Notes: generated from the sequence alone by a model not told the origin. Shown: positions 16,606 to 26,155, counted from the stretch's first letter. The stretch is 39,947 nucleotides of DNA from an uncultured Oleiphilus sp. (GCA_913020495.1 CAJWBJ010000027.1:1-39947); one strand, 5' to 3'. Numbers and translations are program-made.

Positions 16606-17652
16606 TTAGAGGTTAATGATTTGGTTAGTGTTATGGCTTATCGACGTTTTTGACTCCTGTCCGGGAACTTCAATTGTTAACCTTGGAACTAAGTAACCCG
16701 GTAATGAGGCTTGGAGTGCTTGGTGAATTTTTTTTGCTTCAGATATTGAAATTTCAAAGTGTGCAGTACCGGTTACTTTATCTAATATAAATAAATAGTA
16801 TGGCAATACACCGATTTCAAAAAGCCCTTCACTTAGCTGTTTGAGTATTTCTGCCTGATCATTGATTGAACGTAATAGTACAGACTGGTTTAACAAGGTA
16901 ACGTTCAGATCACTGAGCTGTTGTGTTGCCAGGGCGAGCTCATCTCCTAGTTCGTTGGGGTGATTACAGTGCATAACAATAATGATTGGTTTGTTAATCT
17001 CTCCAAGCGCTTTAATGAACTCTGCATCAATTCGCTGAGGTAAAGAGACAATTAAGCGTGAATGAATTCGAATTCGTTTTACATGTGTAAGCTGGTCAAT
17101 TTCGCCAAGAAGCCAGAATAAATAATTATTACTGTGTATCAAGGGGTCGCCACCACTGAGAATGACTTCAGTGATGGAGTCATTTTTTCTAATATAATCC
17201 AAAGCCTCTTGCCAGTCAGACTTTGATTGCGTGTGTTCAGAGTAAGGGAAGTTTCGTCTAAAACAGTATCGACAATTAATGACACAGGTGCTGCTAGCAA
17301 TCAGTAAAACACGGTTTTCATATTTGTGGATTACTCCTTTAACTGGAGAGTATTTCTCTTCCTCAAGAGGGTCATTAGTGAACCCTGCCGTATTAGTGTG
17401 TTCTGCTAGTTGAGGTAATATTTGTAATAATAGCGGGTCATCAGCTTTCCCTTTCTCAATTTTATCCAGATAAGGTTTTGGAACGCGTAGTTCAAATAAC
17501 TTTTCAGCTGACTCAGATGCTAATGGATGTTTTTCCAAACGGACTAACTTAAGCAGGTCTTGTGTGCTGAGTTTAGATTGGCTTAGTAGTTCTTTCCAGT
17601 CAGGCGTTATCACAGTCTTATCTTCGACAGGAATGGTGGATAGATGTATCAT
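16606..17652 (-). CDS. epmB: EF-P (R)-beta-lysine pathway enzyme EpmB (lysine 2,3-aminomutase family)
   Basis: This is a radical-SAM, PLP-dependent aminomutase of 348 residues that converts (S)-alpha-lysine to (R)-beta-lysine, the group attached to elongation factor P. The radical-SAM cluster motif CVINCRYC places the [4Fe-4S] ligands at C123, C127 and C130. The segment EVILSGGDPL, typical of the family, follows, and ILDKVTGTAHF near the C-terminus carries the likely PLP lysine. It is shorter than clostridial lysine aminomutases, as expected for EpmB. It is transcribed divergently from efp, with 99 bp between the starts, so the two may share a regulatory region. Confidence 0.95.
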   Translation of the reverse strand: MIHLSTIPVEDKTVITPDWKELLSQSKLSTQDLLKLVRLEKHPLASESAEKLFELRVPKPYLDKIEKGKADDPLLLQILPQLAEHTNTAGFTNDPLEEEKYSPVKGVIHKYENRVLLIASSTCVINCRYCFRRNFPYSEHTQSKSDWQEALDYIRKNDSITEVILSGGDPLIHSNNYLFWLLGEIDQLTHVKRIRIHSRLIVSLPQRIDAEFIKALGEINKPIIIVMHCNHPNELGDELALATQQLSDLNVTLLNQSVLLRSINDQAEILKQLSEGLFEIGVLPYYLFILDKVTGTAHFEISISEAKKIHQALQASLPGYLVPRLTIEVPGQESKTSISHNTNQIINL

Positions 17653-17751
17653 GAGCGCCTTTTATTGAAATGAGTCTTATCTGGACGGCTAATTTACACT
17701 GTCAATGCTAGTTAAGGCAATACCACGATATATGCTTATCAGTGAGGAAAT

Positions 17752-18324
17752 ATGGCAAATTATTCTACCAGCGAATTGCGCTCAGGTTTGAAAGTAATGT
17801 TGGATGGCGACCCTTGTGCTGTGGTCGCAAATGAACTCGTAAAACCAGGTAAGGGTCAAGCATTTAGCCGTACCAAATTACGGAATCTTCGATCAGGTCG
17901 TATTTGGGAGCGAACCTTCAAGTCTAATGAATCACTTGAAGGTGCAGACGTCATGGATTATGACATGGAGTACCTTTATACCGATGGTGAATTCTGGCAC
18001 TTTATGATGACTGATGGTTCTTTCGAGCAGCATGCTGCGGATGAAAATGCGGTAGCAGATAGCGTGAAATGGTTAAAAGAGCAGGAAGTATACGAGGTAA
18101 CGTTATTTAATGGTGCTCCGCTTTCTGTAACACCACCTAATTTTATTGAACTGGAAGTTGTTGAAACTGACCCTGGTCTTAAAGGAGATACAGCTCAAGG
18201 CGGCACAAAACCCGCTACATTTTCAACCGGTGCAACCGTAAACGTCCCACTGTTTGTGAATATTGGTGAAGTACTACGCCTTGATACACGTACTAATGAA
18301 TACGTTAGTCGCGCTAAGTCGTAA
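17752..18324 (+). CDS. efp: Translation elongation factor P
   Basis: This is EF-P, 190 residues, which binds ribosomes stalled at polyproline stretches and promotes peptide bond formation. The modification loop is KPGKGQAF at residues 31-38, so the lysylated residue is K34, as in E. coli; this matches the EpmA/EpmB genes on either side. The three-barrel length and the C-terminal segment [20 protein letters not shown] are standard. A clear ribosome-binding site (GAGGAAAT) precedes the ATG. epmA begins five bases after the stop. EpmC, the hydroxylase for the same lysine, is not in this window. Confidence 0.97.
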   Translation: MANYSTSELRSGLKVMLDGDPCAVVANELVKPGKGQAFSRTKLRNLRSGRIWERTFKSNESLEGADVMDYDMEYLYTDGEFWHFMMTDGSFEQHAADENAVADSVKWLKEQEVYEVTLFNGAPLSVTPPNFIELEVVETDPGLKGDTAQGGTKPATFSTGATVNVPLFVNIGEVLRLDTRTNEYVSRAKS

Positions 18325-18329
18325 AACGT

Positions 18330-19298
18330 ATGACTATGTGGCGTGCGAGTTGTTCGCTATCCAACTTAAAAGCCCGAGCAGAATTATATGCATTGATCCG
18401 GGCTTTTTTCGTTGCACGAAAGGTGCTTGAAGTTGAAACGCCGATATTAAGCACCTCCACTGCAACGGATCCCCAGTTAGAAAGCATTAGCGCTTCAGTT
18501 CGTAAAAATATGGGCTCAGAGGCAGAGCCATATTTTTTGCATACATCTCCAGAGTTTCCGATGAAGCGACTTCTTGCATCAGGAAGTGGTGCTATTTATC
18601 AAATCTGTAAGACTTTTCGAAATGGCGAAAGTGGGCGGAAACATAATCCTGAATTTTCTATGCTGGAGTGGTACCGACCTGGCTTTTCTTTATCTGAGTT
18701 AATGCAAGAGCTTGAGTTGCTCATGAGTGATGCCTTAGGTACTAATTCTGCAGAAAATTTGAGTTATAGGGATGCTTTTCTACGTTATGTTGATATTGAT
18801 CCGTTTGAGATTACTGATGAACTGCTTGCGATTAAAGCAAGGGAGCTAGCCGAGTATGCTGGTCCGAAATTGTCACGTGATGATAATTTAAACCTTATTT
18901 TAAGTATTTGTATTGAGCCATTCTTAGGAGCAGAAAACCCCTGTTTTTTGTGTGAATACCCACCAAGCCAGGCTTCTTTAGCGCAAATTTGTTTGTCGTC
19001 AGCAGGGCATCTAGTTGCACAACGATTCGAACTGTATATTAACGGCATGGAACTGGCGAATGGTTATTATGAACTCACTGATGCGCAAGAGCAGTCTAAG
19101 CGTTTCGATCAGGATAATCAGGAACGATGTTTAGCTGGCTTGCCTGCTATTCCGCCTGATGAAAACCTTGTTGCCGCCATGGCGCATGGTTTGCCAGCTT
19201 GTTCTGGAGTTGCTGTAGGATTAGATCGCGTGCTAATGCTAAAAGTAGGTGTTCAGTCAATTGATGAAGTGCTCACCTTTCCCATTTCCCGAGCCTAA
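18330..19298 (+). CDS. epmA: EF-P lysine ligase EpmA (PoxA/GenX)
   Basis: This 322-residue class II lysyl-tRNA synthetase paralogue lacks the anticodon-binding domain and transfers (R)-beta-lysine to K34 of EF-P rather than to tRNA. Class II motif 2 is FRNGESGRKHNPEFSMLEWY at about 96-115, and motif 3 is GVAVGLDRVLML near residues 293-304 with the invariant arginine R300. Only 5 bp separate it from efp, so they are one operon. No strong ribosome-binding site precedes the chosen ATG; an in-frame ATG two codons later is equally possible. Confidence 0.95.
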   Translation: MTMWRASCSLSNLKARAELYALIRAFFVARKVLEVETPILSTSTATDPQLESISASVRKNMGSEAEPYFLHTSPEFPMKRLLASGSGAIYQICKTFRNGESGRKHNPEFSMLEWYRPGFSLSELMQELELLMSDALGTNSAENLSYRDAFLRYVDIDPFEITDELLAIKARELAEYAGPKLSRDDNLNLILSICIEPFLGAENPCFLCEYPPSQASLAQICLSSAGHLVAQRFELYINGMELANGYYELTDAQEQSKRFDQDNQERCLAGLPAIPPDENLVAAMAHGLPACSGVAVGLDRVLMLKVGVQSIDEVLTFPISRA

Positions 19299-19499
19299 AC
19301 TTAGTATTTTAAGTTATTCTATTTGCTCTCATTTCATTTGATCACCTTATCAATTCGCTGGAATTAACATTTAGAGCATTTCAAATGCCTTCATTTTAGG
19401 ACTTCGTTTATGGCAAACCCGGCTTTTGTTTCCTATACTTTTTTCGGTAATCGCTTGTGAACTACTTCAGTTCATTTCTAGAAAATAAGGTGAATTAAG

Positions 19500-20774
19500 A
19501 TGGTTGCTGAAAGTATGAAAAAAGGTTTTGTACTCACCTCAAGTACAATTTCTTTTACAGTCTGTTTTATGATTTGGATGATGTTTGCCGTCATTGGTAT
19601 TCCGATCAAAGAATCACTTGGTTTAAATGAAACCCAGTTTGGTTTGCTGGCTGCAACGCCCGTTTTGACCGGGTCATTAACACGTCTTCCTTTGGGAATG
19701 ATGACGGACCGTTTTGGTGGGCGCATTGTTTTATTCTGCCTAATGCTTTCGACTGTTTTACCCATTTACTTAGTCTCAATGGCCACTGAATTTTGGCACT
19801 TTTTAGTTGTCGGCTTATTTGTAGGTTTGGCAGGTGGTTCTTTCTCTGTTGGTATTGCCTATGTTGCAAAATGGTTTGACCGTAAAAATCAAGGTCTTGC
19901 TATGGGGATTTTCGGTGCCGGAAATGCGGGAGCGGCATTAACAAAACTAATAGCACCCGCAATTGTTGTCGCTTTTGGCTGGCAGATGGTTCCCAAAGTT
20001 TACGCACTGATTATGTTGGTTGCAGCGATACTCTTTTGGTTTTTCAGTTTCGATAATAAGGAGCATAGAATCCACTCAGAAGTAAGCTTTAGAGATCAGT
20101 TAAGCGTATTGAAAGACCCGAATATTTGGCGCTATTGTCAGTACTATTCGTTTGTGTTTGGTGGTTACGTGGCTTTAGCGTTATGGATGACCAAGTATTA
20201 TGTTGGCGAATATGGTTTTGACCTTAAAACAGCCGCCTTATTTGCTGCGGCTTTTTCTTTGCCTGGAGGGATATTAAGAGCGCTTGGTGGTTGGTTTTCA
20301 GATAAATATGGTGCGCATTCAGTTACTTGGTGGGTGATGTGGGTTTGCTGGATTTGTTTGTTTATTATGTCTTACCCAGAAACAGAGTTCACGATTAAAA
20401 CGGTAAATGGCCCACAATCTTTTAATCTTCATCTTAGCCCAACTGTTTTCACCATACTATTGTTTACTGTGGGGGTTGCAATGGCCTTCGGAAAGGCTTC
20501 TGTCTATAAGTATATTTCAGATGAGTACCCCGATAATATCGGTGCCGTCTCAGGGATTGTTGGTTTAGCTGGAGGCTTGGGCGGGTTTATTCTGCCGATT
20601 ATGTTTGGTGTTTTACTAGACCTTACTGCGGTGCGTTCGTCAGCATTTATGTTGATGTACGGGATAACATGGGTGTCACTAATTTGGATGTATTCGATTG
20701 AAGTCAGGCGTATGAGCTTAATGGGAAGCAGGGGGTCTAAAGTTGAATCGCAACAAGATAAAATAGATTCATAG
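19500..20774 (+). CDS. NarK-type nitrate/nitrite transporter (MFS)
   Basis: This is an inner-membrane major facilitator transporter of 424 residues with about 12 hydrophobic segments. Nitrate-porter signatures are visible: GAGNAGAALT at 139-148 and the matching glycine-rich GLAGGLGGF in the second half, plus the substrate-binding arginines expected in helices 2 and 8 (R62 in TRLPLG and R260 in ILRALGG). Nitrate uptake is therefore likely. The ATG has a good ribosome-binding site (AAGGTG). No nitrate or nitrite reductase gene is nearby, so it is an orphan here; whether it serves assimilation or respiration cannot be told. It converges on psd. Confidence 0.9.
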   Translation: MVAESMKKGFVLTSSTISFTVCFMIWMMFAVIGIPIKESLGLNETQFGLLAATPVLTGSLTRLPLGMMTDRFGGRIVLFCLMLSTVLPIYLVSMATEFWHFLVVGLFVGLAGGSFSVGIAYVAKWFDRKNQGLAMGIFGAGNAGAALTKLIAPAIVVAFGWQMVPKVYALIMLVAAILFWFFSFDNKEHRIHSEVSFRDQLSVLKDPNIWRYCQYYSFVFGGYVALALWMTKYYVGEYGFDLKTAALFAAAFSLPGGILRALGGWFSDKYGAHSVTWWVMWVCWICLFIMSYPETEFTIKTVNGPQSFNLHLSPTVFTILLFTVGVAMAFGKASVYKYISDEYPDNIGAVSGIVGLAGGLGGFILPIMFGVLLDLTAVRSSAFMLMYGITWVSLIWMYSIEVRRMSLMGSRGSKVESQQDKIDS

Positions 20775-20782
20775 GGATCATT

Positions 20783-20826
20783 TCGTGCACACTGATTAGC
20801 CGTTAGACGCTTCTATGTGTGCACGA
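20783..20826. terminator. Inverted repeat between convergent narK-like and psd genes
   Basis: TCGTGCACAC (20783-20792) pairs perfectly with GTGTGCACGA (20817-20826) over a 24-base loop. It lies in the 67-bp gap between two convergent genes, where a bidirectional transcription end would be expected. No T run follows on either strand, so intrinsic termination is not assured. Confidence 0.4.
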
Positions 20827-20841
20827 TAACCCATTACGGTG

Positions 20842-21702
20842 TTACTTATTTATAGAGCCAAAAGTTTGCCCCATTTGAACAGCAGAACCTGCCTTTAAAG
20901 ACTCTACAAACTCAGTTGCATTAGGTGGAAAAGCGAGTACAACCGTTGAACCTAACTTAAATCGGCCCATCTCTTCACCTTTCTCTATTTTAATTTCTTC
21001 ATTTGAAGGCCCATAAGAAGTGGTTTTAACATTGCGTTTGATAGGCGCGACTAGTCCAGACCAAGTTGTTTCAATGCTTGCAACAATCATTGCACCGACT
21101 AAAACCATAGCCATTGGGCCAAACTCAGTATCGAATATTGCCGCAACGCGTTCATTTCGTGCAAATAATCTGGGTACATTTTCAGCTGTGACCGGGTTCA
21201 CAGAAAATAGTTTACCTGGAATATAAACCATTTCACGTAAAGTCCCCGTACAAGGCATATGAATACGATGATAATCCTTCGGGGATAAGTAAATGGTTGC
21301 GAAGTCTCCGCCCATAAATGGTGCTGCACGTTCAGTATTGCCACCGAGGAGTTCGACGACGCTAAAACTTTGGCCCTTAGCTTGAAATATTTGACCCTGC
21401 TGAATGCCTCCCAATTGACTAATAGCGCCATCTACTGGCGAAATGATAGAGCTCGGGGACTGATCGATGCTACGAGCATCCTCTTTTAATTGACGAGTAA
21501 AAAAATCATTAAAACTTTTAAAGTCTTCAGCGGATCCCAATGCAGCTTCAGACATGTTGACGCCATATTGTTTAATAAACCAATTGATCAGCGGATTTTT
21601 AAAACTTGGGATTTCACAATCTGCGATTTTTCCAGCCGTTCGGGAAAGTAAGTGTTGAGGTGTGATGTACTGGCTATAGACAAAAAGATCATTCAAGTTC
21701 AT
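20842..21702 (-). CDS. psd: Phosphatidylserine decarboxylase proenzyme
   Basis: This membrane-associated enzyme makes phosphatidylethanolamine from phosphatidylserine. It has 286 residues, typical of the bacterial membrane-type enzyme. The self-cleavage motif LGST is present at residues 250-253; cleavage between G251 and S252 creates the pyruvoyl cofactor on the alpha chain. The DYHRIHMP segment in the middle carries conserved histidines of the catalytic site. It is the last gene of the - strand run rsgA, HDOD protein, rhdA, psd, with 41 bp between it and the sulfurtransferase gene. Confidence 0.96.
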   Translation of the reverse strand: MNLNDLFVYSQYITPQHLLSRTAGKIADCEIPSFKNPLINWFIKQYGVNMSEAALGSAEDFKSFNDFFTRQLKEDARSIDQSPSSIISPVDGAISQLGGIQQGQIFQAKGQSFSVVELLGGNTERAAPFMGGDFATIYLSPKDYHRIHMPCTGTLREMVYIPGKLFSVNPVTAENVPRLFARNERVAAIFDTEFGPMAMVLVGAMIVASIETTWSGLVAPIKRNVKTTSYGPSNEEIKIEKGEEMGRFKLGSTVVLAFPPNATEFVESLKAGSAVQMGQTFGSINK

Positions 21703-21743
21703 TGAGCTGATAATTCCTTGTAAGTAAAAAATTTAAAAACTGA

Positions 21744-22553
21744 TTAAGATTCAATAGGAGTATCCTGACGGTTTCCCCATTCGCCCCAAGAGCCGGAGTA
21801 AGCCAAAATATTTGGGAAGTCTAGTAGTTTAGCAATTAAATAAGTTAAACCCGACCGGTGATGGCTTTGGCAGTGAGTGACGATATTTTTATCGTGTGTA
21901 ATGCCAATTGCTTCTAGTTCAGATATGAGTTTTGGTAATGGTTTGAGCCGGTAATAGTTCTGTGGGTCCATAGCACGTGTCCACTCATAGTTAGCTGCGC
22001 CAGGGATATGTCCTGCACGAGCTGCATATCGTGCTTCACCAGTGTATTCCATGGGAGAACGTGCATCCCAAACTTGAGTGCTTTCTTTATTTATTGCTTT
22101 GCTGAGAGCTTCGCAACTAATGGTGTGCAGGTGGCTTGCTTTGACGGATACTTTAGAGGGTATTATGGACGGCATACCACTTTCTGTCGTAAATCCATCG
22201 CCTTTCCACGCAATCAGACCACCATTTAAGTAGCTATAGTGCCTATGGCCAATTTCATCGAGCATCCAAATGAATCGACCCGCCCAACCGCCGCCCTCGT
22301 CGTCGTAGACAATGACATGAGTATTTTCAGTGAGCCCAATTTTACGCATCAATATTGTTAATGATTCATTGCTGGGGATAAAGCCCGGAACAGGCGGCCC
22401 AGCTTGAGTTTCTGCTGGTGTAACTAAAACGGCACCAGGGATATGTTCGTTAAGGAAACGTGCTTCGCTACCTAGGTCAACGATGATCATCTCAGAAGGC
22501 TTTTTCTCGCAAGCTTTCTTAAGGTCATTGGGTTCAATAAGCAATGGAAGCAT
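21744..22553 (-). CDS. rhdA: RhdA-type sulfurtransferase (two rhodanese domains)
   Basis: This protein of 269 residues has two rhodanese domains. The N-terminal one (about 1-120) is non-catalytic. The C-terminal one has the active loop CQSHHRSG with the persulfide cysteine at C228, nearly identical to the CQTHHRSG loop I recall from the Azotobacter and Pseudomonas RhdA proteins. These transfer sulfur from thiosulfate to cyanide or a thiol acceptor. It sits between psd and the HDOD gene, the same neighbours as in Pseudomonas. The physiological acceptor is unknown. Confidence 0.88.
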   Translation of the reverse strand: MLPLLIEPNDLKKACEKKPSEMIIVDLGSEARFLNEHIPGAVLVTPAETQAGPPVPGFIPSNESLTILMRKIGLTENTHVIVYDDEGGGWAGRFIWMLDEIGHRHYSYLNGGLIAWKGDGFTTESGMPSIIPSKVSVKASHLHTISCEALSKAINKESTQVWDARSPMEYTGEARYAARAGHIPGAANYEWTRAMDPQNYYRLKPLPKLISELEAIGITHDKNIVTHCQSHHRSGLTYLIAKLLDFPNILAYSGSWGEWGNRQDTPIES

Positions 22554-22620
22554 TGTTTAGCGTCTCTTTTATGAAAATACTATGAAAAACGCTAATTATA
22601 TCAGATGAGGGAAAAGGACT

Positions 22621-24291
22621 CTATTTTTTAGCTTGATGCTGTAATGCATTACTAACAGCGCCGCATAAATATTTGAATTGTTTATATTGTTTTTCTGTGA
22701 GGCCTTTACCATTATGATTGTCAGCATAAAACACAGCAACGGGTTTTTTAGCTACAAAAACAGACATTAAAAAGAAGTCTTTCTCATCAATTACATGGCT
22801 AAAATTCATCGGAATAAGGTCTGTGATTTTCTTACTACTTGAAGCTTTGACCCATATACTCGCGGGCCGGGAAGAGAGCTTCTCAAAAATAGTGTTCTTG
22901 ACTATTTGTGTGCCAAAGTCTTTTAAGCTTTCGAAATCCTGACAGCCTACGGAATAATAGCTCTTCAGACGACTGCCATCTTTACTAATCAACGACACAG
23001 TGGCTCGTTTTAAATTGATACCGTAGGCAATACCTTGTGTGGCCGCATTCATTAATTCATGTAAATCCACGAACTCTTCGGGGCGATGAATCATAATTTC
23101 AGTTAGTTCATCGAACAAAGGGTTATTGTCAGAGGGTTCTTTCTGTGCTTGTTCTGCGGGTTGTGCTTGCTTGGTTGCCTTGGCTTGAGGTTCATTTGCT
23201 TGTTGGGCCAGTGCGTCAGACTGTTCTTTAGTTAATGCAGACTGTTCAGCAATTGTTTTAATTGGTTCGTCTTGATCAGTCATTCTTTCGGGTGGAGGGG
23301 GTGATGCTTGTGCTTTAGTTCTCTTTCTTGGCGGTACAAGCAGTTTAGCCGCAGGAAGCATTACAGTTGGCAATGGGTGAGATCTGGACATCTCCGCAGC
23401 GACCTCGTGAGTCATTCTGATAGCATCATCTAATGGAATATGTAAATAGGTCGCCAGCATTTTCTGGCTGCGCAAGGTCGCCTTTGAATACCAATCATAG
23501 GTTGCGAAATGAGCGACTAAATTGGCTAGCATGACTGGAAAGTACGGTGCTTGCATTGCCATTAATAAAGCACGATCTTCAATCCGGTTCGGCATGCCTT
23601 TGCTTGGCGTTGCGTGCGCTAATTGTATCCACTGCTTTTTACTTAATTGGTTTCTGGTTTTAAAACAATCTCCAACAAGATCGGGTAACGATAGATGTTT
23701 TGCTATTGCTGCGGTGACATTTATGATGGAATCACCTAAAACTTCTTTTTCGGCGACCTGCGGTAATTTAAAATTTGAACGAATAGCATAACGAATTAAA
23801 CGCATTTCAGGCGTCGCATATCGCCATAAGTGCCAGAGTGGGACCCCCATAAACAGACTGGACCAATAAATATCTTCAGGGTTACCTTTAGTTTTATGGA
23901 TGCTCATTGCCTTGCCTAGATGGGCGGCATACAAACTGGTGCTCATGACTCTAATATAGTAAAAGCTTTTAATATCTTTAGATGATGCACTTTGGAAGGG
24001 GAGGTTTTTGATGCTGTTTTTTAAGTCATCAACGCCTATCATGCTAATGGCTTGGCTGACTGTTTTATTACTTTCACTCCCTGGTATGCGTTCCTTGTTG
24101 GCCAATGACATTATAGTATAAGCGAGGATCGGGTCGTTGTTGATCGTGGCAGCTATTTTGGCGTAAGGTAAATTTTCACCCTCCACCTGGCGTAATACTA
24201 GCTGACCTACCCGAAAAGGAGTGGGTAGCTGTTTTTGGGCCAAATGCTGTGCCCAGTCCTGAGCATTGTTCGGCATTGATTCATTGGACAT
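22621..24291 (-). CDS. HDOD-domain protein with C-terminal GAF-like domain
   Basis: This cytoplasmic protein of 556 residues has three parts. Residues about 15-220 resemble an HDOD domain (PTPFRVGQLVLRQ at the start, then a helical core), a non-catalytic relative of HD phosphodiesterases found in signalling proteins. Residues about 310-380 form a disordered linker rich in Q, A, P and E. Residues about 390-556 look like a GAF domain. I see no HD metal-binding pair. The gene sits between rsgA and rhdA and is probably co-transcribed with them. Its function is unknown; a regulatory role is inference. Confidence 0.75.
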   Translation of the reverse strand: MSNESMPNNAQDWAQHLAQKQLPTPFRVGQLVLRQVEGENLPYAKIAATINNDPILAYTIMSLANKERIPGSESNKTVSQAISMIGVDDLKNSIKNLPFQSASSKDIKSFYYIRVMSTSLYAAHLGKAMSIHKTKGNPEDIYWSSLFMGVPLWHLWRYATPEMRLIRYAIRSNFKLPQVAEKEVLGDSIINVTAAIAKHLSLPDLVGDCFKTRNQLSKKQWIQLAHATPSKGMPNRIEDRALLMAMQAPYFPVMLANLVAHFATYDWYSKATLRSQKMLATYLHIPLDDAIRMTHEVAAEMSRSHPLPTVMLPAAKLLVPPRKRTKAQASPPPPERMTDQDEPIKTIAEQSALTKEQSDALAQQANEPQAKATKQAQPAEQAQKEPSDNNPLFDELTEIMIHRPEEFVDLHELMNAATQGIAYGINLKRATVSLISKDGSRLKSYYSVGCQDFESLKDFGTQIVKNTIFEKLSSRPASIWVKASSSKKITDLIPMNFSHVIDEKDFFLMSVFVAKKPVAVFYADNHNGKGLTEKQYKQFKYLCGAVSNALQHQAKK

Positions 24292-24404
24292 AAAGTTTTA
24301 ATAGTTTTAACAAGTTAGAGAGGTTGTATGGGCCTCTGAATAGTTTAACTATAGTCTGTGAATGCTAATTGTGTAGGTCTATTACCAAGACTTCACTTTA
24401 AAAT

Positions 24405-25445
24405 TTAGAGGTAAGTTTCCTTGTCCCCAAGTGTGTCTCTAATGCGGCGATAGCTGTCCATTCGGGTTTGGCTAATTTTACCTTCTCCTAAAGCACCTAA
24501 AATTGCACATTTAGGTTCACTGTTGTGTCGACAATCTCGAAAACGGCAATAACCTAAAAAAGGTCGCAGTTCGACAAAACCTTCAATTAGCTCTTGTTCA
24601 TTGATATGCCAAAGGCCAAATTCCCGAATGCCTGGAGAATCAACAATTTTACCACCGCCTGGAATATGAAAAAGTTTTGCGGTTGTGGTGGTGTGCATGC
24701 CTTTGCGCGACAGTTCAGATAAAGGTCCAATCCGAATTGATTTATCGCCTAAAATACTTCCAATCAGAGAGGATTTACCGACGCCGGATTGCCCAACAAA
24801 AATACTGGTGTAATTTTTTAACCATTCGAGAAGGGTTGATTCACATTGTTCGAGTTCGAAAGCAGAAGTTTTAAGAACTTCATAACCGAGCGATTCGTAG
24901 CTATCGCATAAAGAATCGATGGTTTCTCTATTTTCATCCGTTATCAAATCGCTTTTGTTGAATAACAATGCTGGTTGAATATTCAAGGTTTCAGCGGCAA
25001 CTAAATAGCGATCTATGAGGTTTGCATACGGTGTTGGCTCGGTTGCGACAACTATAATGATACGATCAATGTTGGCTGCAACAGGCTTTAACAGGCCATA
25101 ATTGTCAGGCCGTTGCAGTAAACTCGAGCGCTCCAAGCGCGCCTCTATAATACCGCTAAAGTCTTTGCCTGAGCGCCAAACTACTAAATCACCCGTGACG
25201 AGTGAATCGATATTTGCGCGAACATAGCAACTAAAAATTTTGCCTTTTTCTTCACCTTCAAGCGCTTCAACATCAAGGCGTTGCCCATAGTGAGCAATTA
25301 TCAAACCTTTTTGTTCGTCACTTAGATCACCAGCACATTGTTGTTTGCTGATTTGCTTCTCTTTTCGATCGGCGCGCGAGGCTTTTTCAGCTTGAATTTT
25401 TTCAATTCGCCACTGTTGGCGACGATTTAATTTACGTTTGCTCAT
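24405..25445 (-). CDS. rsgA: Ribosome biogenesis GTPase RsgA
   Basis: This is a circularly permuted GTPase of 346 residues that checks late assembly of the 30S subunit. After a basic N-terminal tail and an OB-fold, the GTPase motifs appear in permuted order: G4 NKSD at 163-166, G1 GQSGVGKS at 218-225 and G3 DSPG at 269-272. A C-terminal zinc site has C300, C305, H307 and C313. All are intact. It is divergent from orn, its usual partner in gammaproteobacteria, with 164 bp between the starts. Confidence 0.96.
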   Translation of the reverse strand: MSKRKLNRRQQWRIEKIQAEKASRADRKEKQISKQQCAGDLSDEQKGLIIAHYGQRLDVEALEGEEKGKIFSCYVRANIDSLVTGDLVVWRSGKDFSGIIEARLERSSLLQRPDNYGLLKPVAANIDRIIIVVATEPTPYANLIDRYLVAAETLNIQPALLFNKSDLITDENRETIDSLCDSYESLGYEVLKTSAFELEQCESTLLEWLKNYTSIFVGQSGVGKSSLIGSILGDKSIRIGPLSELSRKGMHTTTTAKLFHIPGGGKIVDSPGIREFGLWHINEQELIEGFVELRPFLGYCRFRDCRHNSEPKCAILGALGEGKISQTRMDSYRRIRDTLGDKETYL

Positions 25446-25555
25446 AGCCAGACTTGTTGTGTAGTGAAAATATGGGTTGAATATTGAAGAATAAACGCAT
25501 TCTAACAGTAAAATACCATCGGTAGCGCTTGTTTAAACATGATTTAGTCATTATC

Positions 25556-25586
25556 TTGTTTCGTTAAGTTTAAAGTTAAATATAAT
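25556..25586 (+). promoter_or_regulatory. Candidate sigma70 promoter of orn
   Basis: A perfect -10 hexamer TATAAT lies at 25581-25586 with TTGTTT at 25556-25561 as a possible -35; the 19-base spacing is longer than ideal. The predicted transcript would start about 17 bases before the orn ATG at 25610. Confidence 0.4.
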
Positions 25587-25609
25587 ATTTTGATTGCAAG
25601 GCAAAAATC

Positions 25610-26155
25610 ATGAGTCGTAAAAACAACTTAATTTGGGTAGACCTCGAGATGACGGGTTTAAATCCTGAAGAAGAACGGATTATTGAAATCGCATCAATTG
25701 TGACTGATGCTGATTTGAATATACTTGCAATTGGCCCTGTGATTGCTGTTCATCAGAGTGATGACTTACTCGATTCAATGGACGAGTGGTGTACGACAAC
25801 ACATGGTAAAACAGGGCTAACGAAGCGAGTTCAAGAAAGTACGGTAACTGAACAAACAGCTGAACAAGCAACTATTGAGTTCTTGAAAGAGCATGTCGAT
25901 GCGGGTTGTTCGCCTATGTGTGGTAACAGTATTGGGCAGGATCGGCGTTTTTTGGTCAAGTATATGCCTGAATTAGAAGAATTCTTTCACTATAGAAATC
26001 TGGATGTAAGTACTTTAAAAGAACTCGTTAAACGCTGGAAACCTAGCATTTTAAGTGGCTTCTCCAAAAAGAATATTCACTTGGCTTTGGATGATATTAA
26101 AGAGTCTATTGATGAATTAAGCTATTATCGTGAGCACTTTTTAGATCTTAAATAA
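25610..26155 (+). CDS. orn: Oligoribonuclease
   Basis: This is a DEDDh 3'-5' exonuclease of 181 residues that degrades very short RNAs and the dinucleotide pGpG, the product of c-di-GMP hydrolysis. Catalytic residues are all visible: D11 and E13 in [10 protein letters not shown]111 in GQDRRF, H157 and D162 in HLALDD, each one position from E. coli Orn. It is divergent from rsgA. The stop is followed two bases later by the 5-bp target duplication of a MITE-like element. Confidence 0.97.
   Translation: MSRKNNLIWVDLEMTGLNPEEERIIEIASIVTDADLNILAIGPVIAVHQSDDLLDSMDEWCTTTHGKTGLTKRVQESTVTEQTAEQATIEFLKEHVDAGCSPMCGNSIGQDRRFLVKYMPELEEFFHYRNLDVSTLKELVKRWKPSILSGFSKKNIHLALDDIKESIDELSYYREHFLDLK

Noticed and set aside
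19294-19320. AT-rich AACTTA/TAAGTT hairpin after epmA as an intrinsic terminator
   Set aside because: The stem has six pairs with a single G-C pair, too weak to call.
19338-19353. TTGAT-ATCAA palindrome upstream of the nitrate transporter, like an FNR site
   Set aside because: The spacing is six bases (TTGAT-CACCTT-ATCAA) while FNR/Anr sites need four, so it is probably chance.
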